Source: Rhizobacter terrae (GTDB taxonomy: Bacteria > Pseudomonadota > Gammaproteobacteria > Burkholderiales > Burkholderiaceae_C). Taken from it: DNA of 64,000 bases. How positions within the stretch are numbered: position 1 is the stretch's first letter; each line of letters begins with the position of its first letter. A model generated the notes under the pieces. It did no database searches. It was not told the DNA's origin and saw nothing but the letters and a program-made list of their open reading frames with translations. Position numbers and translations under genes: made by a program. The stretch lies in assembly GCF_003852895.1 (NCBI RefSeq), contig NZ_QUSW01000001.1, positions 992,001-1,056,000 of the forward strand. The letters are read 5' to 3'. Positions 52,814 through 61,709 of the stretch are shown in pieces.

Positions 52814-53784
52814 GCAGCGCTTTCCTTGCCCGCGGCCACCGCCTCGGCGATGCGCGAATCCAGCGATTCGAGCAGTTCATAGCGGCGGCGGTACATGGCG
52901 CGCTTCTTCGAGGGCACGTCATCGAGCGACTTCAGCGGCGCCTCGATGGCCAGCGAGAAGAAGTCGTCGGTGACCTTCTGCGCACCGCGCTCGGTCCAGA
53001 TCTCGTCGTAGTTCAGCGAGAGCGTCTCGGACTTGGCGGCACCGAAGTAGGCCGCGCGATGCTGCCGGCTGGCGTCGGCCACGGCCATGATCTTGCTCAC
53101 GCCCAGCGAGCGGCACAGGCTGCGCACGAGCTCCACCAGGAAGTCGCGCGGGCGCATGCCGTGCAGGGCCTTGGTGAGGTCCTTGTAGTCGGCCATCACG
53201 CCTTCGCTGTTGCCGCCCTGGATCGCGCCGATCCAGGCCACGGTGGCGCCGTTCTCGCGGCCCAGCGAGAAGGCGATGGAATAGATGCGCACGTCGCCGG
53301 CGAAGAGGTTGAGCACGAGCTGGCCTTCGCGCATGAACCAGCGCGGCTGGTCCAGCACCACCTTCAGGCCTTCATGCTCTGCGGCCAGGTCCAGGAGCTG
53401 CCGCGACTGGTCGATGGGAAAGTCGACAACGCCGCCGATCGCATCGACTGCGTCGTAGTGGGATCGGATCTGCGCGAGGCGGCGCTGGCCGTCCCAGCGC
53501 GCGCAGATGTACGGCCACACAGCGGCCCCCACCATCTCGGGGCGCTGCTCGAAGGCACGCGCCAGCGGACTGCCGGGCCGCGCGCCGGCGAATGCGTCCA
53601 GGTCTTCGCGCAAGGCCAGCGCCTTCACGACGAAGCCCACGCGTGCGCGCAGCCGGCGCAGGCCGGTCTGCTCGCACACCTTGCCGGACCAGGCCCAGAA
53701 GCGGCGGACAGCCGCCATCAATCCCTGGCCCGTGTTCGTGGTGTCGTTCGGTGCTGCCTCACTGGCGGTCTTGCTCACTGTCAT
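52810..53784 (-). CDS. VirK/YbjX family protein (DUF535)
   Basis: A 324-residue cytoplasmic protein matching DUF535: RFFMREGQLVLNLF-like segment (WFMREGQLVLNLF), IYSIAFSLGRENGATVAWIGAIQGGNSEG near residue 170-200, MRPRDFLVELVRSLC, and SRQHRAAYFG. VirK homologues affect surface structures and antimicrobial peptide resistance, mechanism unknown. Its position inside a chain of overlapping EPS genes is the main clue to function here. Confidence 0.8.
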   Translation of the reverse strand: MTVSKTASEAAPNDTTNTGQGLMAAVRRFWAWSGKVCEQTGLRRLRARVGFVVKALALREDLDAFAGARPGSPLARAFEQRPEMVGAAVWPYICARWDGQRRLAQIRSHYDAVDAIGGVVDFPIDQSRQLLDLAAEHEGLKVVLDQPRWFMREGQLVLNLFAGDVRIYSIAFSLGRENGATVAWIGAIQGGNSEGVMADYKDLTKALHGMRPRDFLVELVRSLCRSLGVSKIMAVADASRQHRAAYFGAAKSETLSLNYDEIWTERGAQKVTDDFFSLAIEAPLKSLDDVPSKKRAMYRRRYELLESLDSRIAEAVAAGKESAA

Positions 53785-54899
53785 CCTCTTGGCACGGCAG
53801 CACTGCTGCCATGGTGTTGGCGGACGGCGTCTTCAAGCGCCGACTCGAATTGGTCCGCGCAACGCTCCCAGGAGCTGTCGCGCACGGTGTCGAAGGCTGC
53901 CTGCGACATCGCGCGCCAGCGCTCGTCGGGCAGGGAAAGAATCGCCTGGGCATGGTCGGCCAGGCCTTGGGCATCGTCGATCTCCACGAGCGCGCCGTTG
54001 ATGCCGTCGGTGATCGCCTCTTCAGGCCAGCCGGTCTTGGTGGAGACCACCGGCGTGCGGCAGGCCATGGCCTCCATCGCGGTGAGGTTGAAGCCCTCGC
54101 TGCGGCTGGCGGCGATCCACACGTCGCAGGCGGCGTACAGATCCTTGAGTGTGTGCTGAGGCGGATCGAAATGGAACTCGCCGAGCTTGTCGGCACCCGA
54201 CTCCGGCTGCGATGAACCGAAGCTGACGACGCGCAGGCCGGGGATGCGCTCGCGCAGCATGTCGATGGCGCGGATGGCCACGTCCACGCCCTTCACCTCG
54301 GCGTCGGAGTACAGGAAGCCCACCGTCGGCCGCAGCTGCTTGCCGCGCACGGGCGCATGGAACTGGGCATGGTCCACGCTGTTGTGGACGATGGTCGAAT
54401 CCGGGTCGCCGTATTCCTCGGCCATCACGCGGGCCAGCCAGCGCGCGACGACGATCTTCTTGAACGGCATGCGGTAGGTGGCGCGGCAGCGGTCGGCGCC
54501 GGCCTTGTGGAAGATCTCGTAGCCCTGCACGAAGTAGACCTTGCGGCCCTTGCGCGGCGACAGCTTCGCGGCCCACTCGGCGGTCTCCCACCAGGTTGCC
54601 ACCACCACGTCGGCATCGGGCACGTCGGCATCGACGATGGGGCGCGCCGTCTCCAGCACGCGATGGTCCAGGCCCAGCCCGTCCAGGTGCGACTTGGGCG
54701 TCGGCCACAGGCCCAGCGCCGCCTTGATGTGATGAAGCTTGCGCGTCTTGGGCTTGGGCGTGGAGACGAGCGTCACCTCATGCCCGCGCTCGGCGAGCCT
54801 CTTCGCATGGATCGTGATGACCCGGATGCCACCGCTCATGTTCACCGGCGGCAGGAGGAAGGTGATCTTCATGGGACTCGTCGGACGCGGCATCGTCAT
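53781..54899 (-). CDS. Glycosyltransferase family 4
   Basis: A 372-residue GT-B transferase. PVNMSGGIRVITIHAKRL near the N-terminus is the glycine-rich acceptor loop, YFVQGYEIFHKAG follows, and the donor half has FLYSDAEVKGVDVAIRAI and SRSEGFNLTAMEAMACRTPVV with the retaining GT4 glutamates. ATG 54899 overlaps the upstream GT2 stop by ATGA. Confidence 0.86.
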   Translation of the reverse strand: MTMPRPTSPMKITFLLPPVNMSGGIRVITIHAKRLAERGHEVTLVSTPKPKTRKLHHIKAALGLWPTPKSHLDGLGLDHRVLETARPIVDADVPDADVVVATWWETAEWAAKLSPRKGRKVYFVQGYEIFHKAGADRCRATYRMPFKKIVVARWLARVMAEEYGDPDSTIVHNSVDHAQFHAPVRGKQLRPTVGFLYSDAEVKGVDVAIRAIDMLRERIPGLRVVSFGSSQPESGADKLGEFHFDPPQHTLKDLYAACDVWIAASRSEGFNLTAMEAMACRTPVVSTKTGWPEEAITDGINGALVEIDDAQGLADHAQAILSLPDERWRAMSQAAFDTVRDSSWERCADQFESALEDAVRQHHGSSAAVPRG

Positions 54900-55867
54900 T
54901 TCGGGAAGGCCGCACGATACAGAATCTTGGCGAAGTTGATCCACCCCCTGAGATAGAGGGGATGGCTGGTCACCGCGCGCCATGCGCGCGACACGCCCGA
55001 GCGCACGCGGCCCTCACCGAGGTCGCGCCAGGACTGGCCCACCAGCAGGCCGTGCATGTGCATGTTGACGCTGCCGCTGGGCGATTCCGAGGCCGCGGGC
55101 GCTGCCGGCGCCTGGCCCAGCGTCAGCGCATCGTCGCCGGCCAGCAGGCGCTGCTGCTGGAACTGCACGGCCACGCGGTCGAAGAACTGCCGGCGGCCGC
55201 TGCTGCGCGAGTGCGTGATGGACGCGCCGTGCAGGCGGTAGAAGTACTCGTCCACCGGCACGTAGCCCACGCGGCAGGCTTCGCCCATGCGCAGCTGGAA
55301 ATCCAGGTCCTCGGCGGTCTCGAAGTATTCGCGGAAGCCGCCGATGCGGTCGAACACGCGCCGGCGGATGGCGAATGTGCACAGGTGCGTGCGGGTCACG
55401 CCCTTGCAGAGCTCGGCCTCGATGCGCTCGAACACGGGGCCGCCGCGCTTGCCCACCTCGGCGACCAGCCGGCCCTCGGTGTCGATGGTGCTGAATGCGC
55501 CGCACACCGCGTCCTGGTCAGGGTGCGCCTCCAGCCAGGCCACCTGGCGGCGGATGCGCCCCTCGGGGTAGAGGTCGTCCGCGTCGCAGCGCATGACGAT
55601 CTCGCCGCGGACATGCGAGAGACCGGTGTTCAGCGACGCCGAGATGCCGCGGCGGGGGCCTTCGACCACGCGGATGCGCGGGTCGCCGATGGATTCGACG
55701 ATCTCGCGGGAGCGGTCGGTGGAGCCGTCGTCCACGACGATGGTTTCCAGCGCCACCACGGTCTCGCGCAGGATGGAGTGCAGGGCTGCCTCGACGTAGT
55801 CCTGCGCGTTGAGCATCGGCACGATGATGCTCACGGCAATGGCGGACGGGTCGGCGGCGGCACTCAT
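54896..55867 (-). CDS. Glycosyltransferase family 2
   Basis: A 323-residue GT2 with SIIVPMLNAQDYV, ETIVVDDGSTDRSREI, RRGISASLNTGLSHVRGE, MRCDADDLYPEGR (DxDD) and FETAEDLDFQLRM. The C-terminal part includes a short insertion (QAPAAPAASESPSG) unlike typical members. Overlaps the flippase gene stop by ATGA. Confidence 0.86.
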   Translation of the reverse strand: MSAAADPSAIAVSIIVPMLNAQDYVEAALHSILRETVVALETIVVDDGSTDRSREIVESIGDPRIRVVEGPRRGISASLNTGLSHVRGEIVMRCDADDLYPEGRIRRQVAWLEAHPDQDAVCGAFSTIDTEGRLVAEVGKRGGPVFERIEAELCKGVTRTHLCTFAIRRRVFDRIGGFREYFETAEDLDFQLRMGEACRVGYVPVDEYFYRLHGASITHSRSSGRRQFFDRVAVQFQQQRLLAGDDALTLGQAPAAPAASESPSGSVNMHMHGLLVGQSWRDLGEGRVRSGVSRAWRAVTSHPLYLRGWINFAKILYRAAFPK

Positions 55868-57210
55868 TTGATGGCCTCGAGGGCGCTCCAGTCATTGGTC
55901 AGCGCGACAGTGACCACCACGGCCGTCGATGCCACCAGCACCGGGATGTCGATGCGCGGGTGCCACAGGCCCAGCCTGGCGTAGACGGTGGCGTGCAGGG
56001 GGTAGAGCACCCAGCCGGCCGCGGCAAAGCCGATGATGGCACCCGGCTTCCCGTGCAGCCAGTAGCCCAGCAGCATGCCGCCGATCTGGCAGGCCAAAAG
56101 TGCGACTTGCATCACGGTGCTGATGCCGATGCGTTTCATCGCCCACAGCACGCCGGAGAAGGAGCCGTTGAGCATGTCCACCATCAGGCCCATGGCCAGG
56201 ATCTGCACGATGGTCCCCGCCTGCTGGTAGCGCGCGTCGTAGAGGAAGTGGAACAGGCTCGGCCCCCCGAAGACGAGCACGAAGGCGAAGCACCATGCCG
56301 GCGCCACTTGCACGAAGCGGGCACGCTCGACCGCCCGTGAGAAGCGTTCGGGGCTGGTGCGCAGCACCTCGGAATACGCCGGCAGCAACACGCGCCCGGC
56401 CACCTGCTTGAGCAGGTTCCACACCACGATGTTGATGGTCGTGGCCAGGCCCAGCAGGCCCAGCAAACGGATGTCGAGCACCGAGCCCCAGATGAGGCGG
56501 TTGCCTTCGCCGCCCAGGAAGGTCAGGCTGGAGCTGAGCATCACCCACATGCCGAAGGAGAAAATGCCGCGCACCACGGCCGGGTCCCAGGCGAAGCGGT
56601 CGCGCGGGCCCTTCAGGATGAGGTGGCTGGACAGCATCTTCACCAGCTCGCCCGTCATGTAGCCCCAGGCCAGCGCCCAGGGGGTCGGGTCGCGCAGGGC
56701 CAGCAGGGTCGCCACGACGATGTTGATGAACAGCGCCCCCACCTCGATCAGCGTGACACGCTTGGCGTCCACGTTGCGGTTGGACAGCGCCACCTTGATG
56801 GACACGAAGCCGTCGAAGAACGCGACCAGGGCGACCATCGGCAGCAGCTGGGCCAGCAGGGGCTGCTTGTAGTAGGCGGCCACCGGGTGCGCCAGCCCCA
56901 GCAGCACCAGCGCGATGAGCGCACCCTTGCAGATCTGGACGGTCCAGGCGGTGTGCACGTAGCGCTGGTCCGCGCCCTTGGCGCTGATGACGATGCTCTG
57001 GCTGATGCCCACGTCCGACAGCAGCGCCACGCCGGCCAGCACCGACTGCACCAGCGCCATCAGTCCGAAGGCTTCGGGGAACAGCAGCCGCGTGAGGATG
57101 AGGTTGCTGCCGAAGCGCAGCACCTGGCTCGTGGCAAGGCCGAAGATGGTCCAGCCGCCGGCACGGATGACGCGCTGGCGCAGGCTTTCCTTGGGTGCGC
57201 CCTCGCTCAT
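55864..57210 (-). CDS. Lipid-linked oligosaccharide flippase (Wzx-like)
   Basis: A 448-residue polytopic protein with about 12-14 hydrophobic segments in the MOP superfamily oligosaccharide flippase layout: GGWTIFGLATSQVLRFGSNLILTRLL at the start, the LPAYSEVLRTSPERF stretch after segment 8, and paired helices at the C-terminus. It would move undecaprenyl-linked EPS repeats to the periplasmic face. Overlaps the GH gene stop by ATGA. Confidence 0.86.
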   Translation of the reverse strand: MSEGAPKESLRQRVIRAGGWTIFGLATSQVLRFGSNLILTRLLFPEAFGLMALVQSVLAGVALLSDVGISQSIVISAKGADQRYVHTAWTVQICKGALIALVLLGLAHPVAAYYKQPLLAQLLPMVALVAFFDGFVSIKVALSNRNVDAKRVTLIEVGALFINIVVATLLALRDPTPWALAWGYMTGELVKMLSSHLILKGPRDRFAWDPAVVRGIFSFGMWVMLSSSLTFLGGEGNRLIWGSVLDIRLLGLLGLATTINIVVWNLLKQVAGRVLLPAYSEVLRTSPERFSRAVERARFVQVAPAWCFAFVLVFGGPSLFHFLYDARYQQAGTIVQILAMGLMVDMLNGSFSGVLWAMKRIGISTVMQVALLACQIGGMLLGYWLHGKPGAIIGFAAAGWVLYPLHATVYARLGLWHPRIDIPVLVASTAVVVTVALTNDWSALEAIK

Positions 57211-59204
57211 CGTTTCACCGCCGTCTTTCGCTGCAAGCTCAGCCAATGCACCACTTCCTTTCCGTTGAGAACGATGAGCGTGCGGCCCTGCTGCTCGCGG
57301 ACCTGGACGCCGGGTTGCTGGGCGTCGACCGCGAGGCCCGTCGCAGCGATCTCGATGTCGCCGCGGACCGGCTCGCTCGAATAAGGCAGGTCCTTCTCGC
57401 CGGCGGGCGACGCGTCGGTGGCGATGGACACCAGCAGGCGGCCGGACTCGCGGATGGGCTTGTCGTCCAGCGACTGCACCACCACGCTCGCGCGCGGCGT
57501 CTGCAGGCGGACGCTGATGTCGCCCAGCTTGATCTCGCGCCCGCCGATGGCGCCGGAGGCCAGCTGGGTGCGGGCGGTGTCGACGGTGAAAGTGGCGCGC
57601 TTCCAGTCGCGCTTGAGTTCTGCGGTGTCGGAGGCCAGTGCGTCGTTCGCTGCGCTGGCGGCCTTGGCGGGTGACAGGGCCTGCGGCGCCGAAGCGCTCT
57701 TCAGCCACGGCAGCGCCACGATGGCGGGCATGCGGGTCACGAGCCGGCCATGCTCGGCCGCCAGGCGCAAGGGCATGGAGGTCGCAGGAGCGATGGGCGC
57801 GTCGAACAGTTCAGCGGCGGTGGGCGACCATTCATAGTCCGTGGTGGCTTCGCGCACGTCGTGCCGGCGGTACAGCAGCGCCGCGGCGGGCAGCACGGCC
57901 AGGCGCGATGGATCGTTGAACGCATGCCAGATGGAAGCGAAGCCGGCGGACTGCAACGGCGTCTGCGCATAGGCGTAGTGCATCAGCGCGTCCCAGCCCT
58001 GGTGGCTGGCCGTGGCGGCGACGTACAGCGGCAGCTCATGCCGGTCGGGCACGTCCAGCTTGCCCATGTTCCATTCGGTGACCGTCACCGGCTTGCCCAC
58101 CACCTGCGCGGTGGCGGCCATGTGCATGGCGTTGCCCTGCTTGCGGGGGTCGCGCCCGAGGAACCCTGGCTCCTCGTAGGCATGCACGTCGACCACATCG
58201 CCCACGGTCAGCGCCGGCAGCGACACCGCCTGCCAGCCCCACAGGCTGGTGGTGGCGATGGGCACCTTCACGCCGATCGCATGCAGGTGGCTGATCATGC
58301 GGGCGTTGAAGCGCTGCTCGAGGTCGTTCAGGAACAGCTTGGACGGGCCGTACTCCCAGGCCTTCCACACCTTGTCCTCGGGCAGGTCGTGCGCCTTGGC
58401 GAAGGCCTTCGCCTCGTCCATGTAGCGCTGCCCGTGCCGCCCGACCTTCTGGTTGGGCAGCAGCGCATTGCCGTAGTGGTGCGTCAGGTCGTTCTCATTG
58501 GTGATGAGGACGGCGGCGACCGCCGGGTCGTCCTTGAGCGCCAGGTGGGTGTAGGGGTTGGTGTGGGTGAGGTAGGCCTCGTTGAAGGCCTGCATCGCCC
58601 GCTCGATGTCCGCATCGATGTAGTTGAAGCCCTTGAGGTCCACGGCAGACTGGCCCTTGGCCATGTCGGCGAAGCCGGGGATGCCGTCATCGGCGGTGAG
58701 CTTTCGCTGCACGTGCAGGTCCACCCACACGTAGATGCCCTCTTCCTTCAGGCAATGCACCCACCAGTCGAGCTTGTCGAGCATGGCGGGGTCGATGCGG
58801 CGCGTGCTCGGCGAACGGGTGCCGAAGATGTTGGGCTGCACCCAGTAGGAGTCGTGGTGGTGCAGCCGCACGAGGTTGAAGCCCAGGCGCGACAGGCGCC
58901 GGGCCTGCTCCTTCACGGCCTCGCGGTCCGTCTGGAACAGGCTGGCGGCGGTGATGTTCGCGCCCCAGAAGCGGGCCGTGCTGCCGTCGTCGAACACCAG
59001 CGCATCGCCCTTGGCGTGCACGAAGCCGCGCTTGCCGGCCGGGCGCTCGGGCTGGTTGAGGAAGGAGAGGTCAGGCTGGGCGGCCGTCCAGTCGATGGTG
59101 TCAGGCAGCGGCGCCGACAGCGCCCATCCAGCCGCGCAGCAGCCGACGATGAAGCTAGCGATGCGGGGGAGGAAGGAACGACCGATGGCGCCCGAGGCCA
59201 TCAT
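57207..59204 (-). CDS. Secreted glycoside hydrolase, GH5-like clan A
   Basis: A 665-residue protein with a signal peptide (about 30 residues) and a TIM-barrel catalytic domain (40-440): LGFNLVRLHHHDSYW, YVWVDLHVQRKL, ITNENDLTHHY with the acid/base Glu, and VTVTEWNMGK with the nucleophile Glu. A C-terminal beta-rich region (460-665) may bind polymer. Placed between the flippase and polymerase genes, it probably trims, releases or turns over the EPS in the periplasm or outside. Substrate not predictable. Confidence 0.82.
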   Translation of the reverse strand: MMASGAIGRSFLPRIASFIVGCCAAGWALSAPLPDTIDWTAAQPDLSFLNQPERPAGKRGFVHAKGDALVFDDGSTARFWGANITAASLFQTDREAVKEQARRLSRLGFNLVRLHHHDSYWVQPNIFGTRSPSTRRIDPAMLDKLDWWVHCLKEEGIYVWVDLHVQRKLTADDGIPGFADMAKGQSAVDLKGFNYIDADIERAMQAFNEAYLTHTNPYTHLALKDDPAVAAVLITNENDLTHHYGNALLPNQKVGRHGQRYMDEAKAFAKAHDLPEDKVWKAWEYGPSKLFLNDLEQRFNARMISHLHAIGVKVPIATTSLWGWQAVSLPALTVGDVVDVHAYEEPGFLGRDPRKQGNAMHMAATAQVVGKPVTVTEWNMGKLDVPDRHELPLYVAATASHQGWDALMHYAYAQTPLQSAGFASIWHAFNDPSRLAVLPAAALLYRRHDVREATTDYEWSPTAAELFDAPIAPATSMPLRLAAEHGRLVTRMPAIVALPWLKSASAPQALSPAKAASAANDALASDTAELKRDWKRATFTVDTARTQLASGAIGGREIKLGDISVRLQTPRASVVVQSLDDKPIRESGRLLVSIATDASPAGEKDLPYSSEPVRGDIEIAATGLAVDAQQPGVQVREQQGRTLIVLNGKEVVHWLSLQRKTAVKR

Positions 59205-60772
59205 GTCGTGCGCGACCACGACGCGGCGCCGCGGAAGGCGCGTGGCCCGCGGAACGGCTCGGACACGGGCTCGGGCGCCGGCGCGCTCTCGAGCGTGCGC
59301 TTGACCATGTTCGAATAGCCCACGCACAACCCTGCGAGGAACCAGTACAGCAGCGGAATGAACGAGATGCTGCTCACCGTGCCGATGGTGAAGGCGATGC
59401 CCACCAGGGCCGCGAGCAGCGCCTGGCCGATGGTGCGTTCCTCGCAGTCCGGGTTGGGCAGCTTGCGCATGGACCAGAAGATCGACAGGCCTGCCAGCAG
59501 GAAGACGCCCATGAAGGCGCCCAGGCCCACCAGCCCGTTGGCCAGGCCGATGGCGACGTAGGAGTTCACGATGTCCACCATGCCGCCGATCACCAGGTCC
59601 ATGTCCACCAGCTGGTAGACGTAGTCGCTGGAACCGAACCAGGGGTTCTGCAGGATGATCTGGATGGACGACTCCAGCATGCGCTGGCGGTACACCACGT
59701 TCTCGGCCTCCACCGTGCCCACGAACGGCAGGAGTTCCACCACCGAATCGCGCAGGGGCGACACCATCACCAGGCCGGCGATCAGCCCGAGCACGATGGC
59801 CGATTTGAACAGGCCGCCCAGCGCCTTGGGGCCGGACAGGCGGAACACGATGAGCGCGAGGAAGGCGCCGACCCAGGGGCCGCGCGAAACGGTGGCGATC
59901 AGGCCGCCGACCAGCAGCAGCAGGCCCAGCCACCAGATGCGCCTGTTCTCGACCACGTAGCGTTGCACGCCCAGGTACAGGCCGATCGCCACGACGAAGA
60001 TGCAGCCCAGCACGAGCGGCTGGCCGGTGGGGCCCTGCGCACGCAGCAAGGCACTGCGTGCGAGGTAGTTGCTGTAGCCCCACTTCAGGCCCAGCGCATG
60101 GATCACGTCACCGTACAGCAGCCAGTACTTCACTGCCTCGAAGATCGCCACCAGGCCCAGCAGCAGCGCCGACAGCGTGAAGCTCATGAACACGTCGCGG
60201 TACGACTTGGCGCTGCGCAGCGAGCGGCTGGCCACGTAGTACGGCAAGCCCACGTCCACGATGGCGTACAGCGTGTAGCGCAGCGTGTTGGTGACCGTGT
60301 CCACCGACAGCCGGATGCCCAGCTGCACGAGGATGTAGACGAGCAGGCACAGGTCGGCGTAGTTCCAGCCCTCGCCATGCGCCTTGGCGTCGCGGCGGAA
60401 GAGGAAGTAGGCCGGCAGCAGCAGCGTCAGCGAGGTCAGCCGGGTGTAGTCGAAGTCCAGCAGCTGGTTGAACAGGCCGAAGCCCGGCACCTTCGACGAG
60501 ATGGGCGGCACGGCGAACATCACCACCGCGAACATCGCCAGCGGGTTGTGCTCCTCGCGCCGCACCATCAGGATCACCATCGCGCTGAGGATGATGAACA
60601 GCCAGAAGTTGTGCGCGATGAAGGCGATGCAGGTGATGATGAACCACAGGTTGCGCCGCCGGTTGAAGTCAGCCTCGTCGATGCACCATTCCGTGGCCGC
60701 GCGCTTGGACAGCGCGAACACGATGCCGGCGAATGCCAGCAGGACGATCAGGGCACGAAGATGGACCGGCAT
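59201..60772 (-). CDS. O-antigen ligase/polymerase family membrane protein (Wzy-like)
   Basis: A 523-residue protein with about 11-12 transmembrane helices and the Wzy_C/O-antigen ligase domain (about 250-420: WWLGLLLLVGGLIATVSRGPWVGAFLAL, then the periplasmic loop VYRQRMLESSIQIILQNPWFG). It most likely polymerises EPS repeats on the periplasmic side; the ligase role is less likely in an EPS locus. Stop overlaps the GH start by ATGA; 30 bp from xrtB. Confidence 0.85.
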   Translation of the reverse strand: MPVHLRALIVLLAFAGIVFALSKRAATEWCIDEADFNRRRNLWFIITCIAFIAHNFWLFIILSAMVILMVRREEHNPLAMFAVVMFAVPPISSKVPGFGLFNQLLDFDYTRLTSLTLLLPAYFLFRRDAKAHGEGWNYADLCLLVYILVQLGIRLSVDTVTNTLRYTLYAIVDVGLPYYVASRSLRSAKSYRDVFMSFTLSALLLGLVAIFEAVKYWLLYGDVIHALGLKWGYSNYLARSALLRAQGPTGQPLVLGCIFVVAIGLYLGVQRYVVENRRIWWLGLLLLVGGLIATVSRGPWVGAFLALIVFRLSGPKALGGLFKSAIVLGLIAGLVMVSPLRDSVVELLPFVGTVEAENVVYRQRMLESSIQIILQNPWFGSSDYVYQLVDMDLVIGGMVDIVNSYVAIGLANGLVGLGAFMGVFLLAGLSIFWSMRKLPNPDCEERTIGQALLAALVGIAFTIGTVSSISFIPLLYWFLAGLCVGYSNMVKRTLESAPAPEPVSEPFRGPRAFRGAASWSRTT

Positions 60773-60802
60773 GACCGAAGCGAGGCGGCTGCGTCTGTGG
60801 AA

Positions 60803-61702
60803 TCAGGCGGCCGCGGCCGGCGGCTTGCGCTCGCCAAGAACGCGCACCAGGACGGCATCCAGCAGGAAGCAGATCAAGAGCGCGATCACCATCAGCACCA
60901 TGCCGGCCGTGCCGTGCAGGAAGCCCTGGCCCGCCTCGTCGCCGAGGTAGTAGGTGATGAGCACCAGCACCATCACGCGCACGATGTTGGCGCAGAACGC
61001 GATGGGCAGCAGCGACAGCAGCATGATCGCGTTGTGCACGCGGCTCTTGCGGTCCATGATGTACATGAACAGCGTTCCCAGTGCGGACAGGCTGAACATC
61101 GAATGCAGCCCGGAGCAGGCGTCGGCCACCTGGAGCTGGTACTGCCCGATGCTGATGATCACGCCCGAGCGCGCGATCGGGTAGCCCACCGCGTACAGGA
61201 CGGTCTCGACGATGCTGGAGATCCACTGCTTGAGCGGGCCGGTGATGGCGTCCACCAGCACGCCCGGCAACGGGATCATGAAGACGAAGTAGATGACCGG
61301 GAACCAGGCCAGGCGCAGCGCCCGCCGGCCCTTGAGCAGCAGCAGCAGGCCGGCGCTGACCGGCATCTGCGAACCGAACTCCAGGATGGACACGTTGAAC
61401 ATCCGCCCGGCGAAGTACACCAGCAGGCCGAACACGAAGATCGGCCAACCCAGTGCCGGAGAAGGTTCCGTCGGCGACTCGAGCAGGTCCTTGTGCAGCG
61501 TCCAGAACAGCCAGCCGATCACCGCCAGGATGATGGGGCCGTGCGCATGGTCGTCGGACTGCCAGATGACGTGAGCCGCCCACCAGTACACCGGCACGTA
61601 CATGACCGCGAAGCCGGCCAGCACGATGAGCCACGGCGTGACGCGATCGGAATCGGCCAGCCAGCGGTTGGTGCCATTTGGAACGGGGGCGGTACTGCTC
61701 AC
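60803..61702 (-). CDS. xrtB: Exosortase B
   Basis: A 299-residue membrane protein with about eight helices. The exosortase catalytic triad is visible: Cys in ADACSGLHSMF near residue 197, Arg in CANIVRVMVL near 240 and His in FLHGTAGM near 265. XrtB is the exosortase of methanolan-type EPS loci (EpsH). Exosortases process PEP-CTERM sorting signals, but no PEP-CTERM protein is encoded in this window, so its substrate lies elsewhere. 7 bp after epsG. Confidence 0.92.
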   Translation of the reverse strand: MSSTAPVPNGTNRWLADSDRVTPWLIVLAGFAVMYVPVYWWAAHVIWQSDDHAHGPIILAVIGWLFWTLHKDLLESPTEPSPALGWPIFVFGLLVYFAGRMFNVSILEFGSQMPVSAGLLLLLKGRRALRLAWFPVIYFVFMIPLPGVLVDAITGPLKQWISSIVETVLYAVGYPIARSGVIISIGQYQLQVADACSGLHSMFSLSALGTLFMYIMDRKSRVHNAIMLLSLLPIAFCANIVRVMVLVLITYYLGDEAGQGFLHGTAGMVLMVIALLICFLLDAVLVRVLGERKPPAAAA

Positions 61703-61709
61703 GTCAGGC

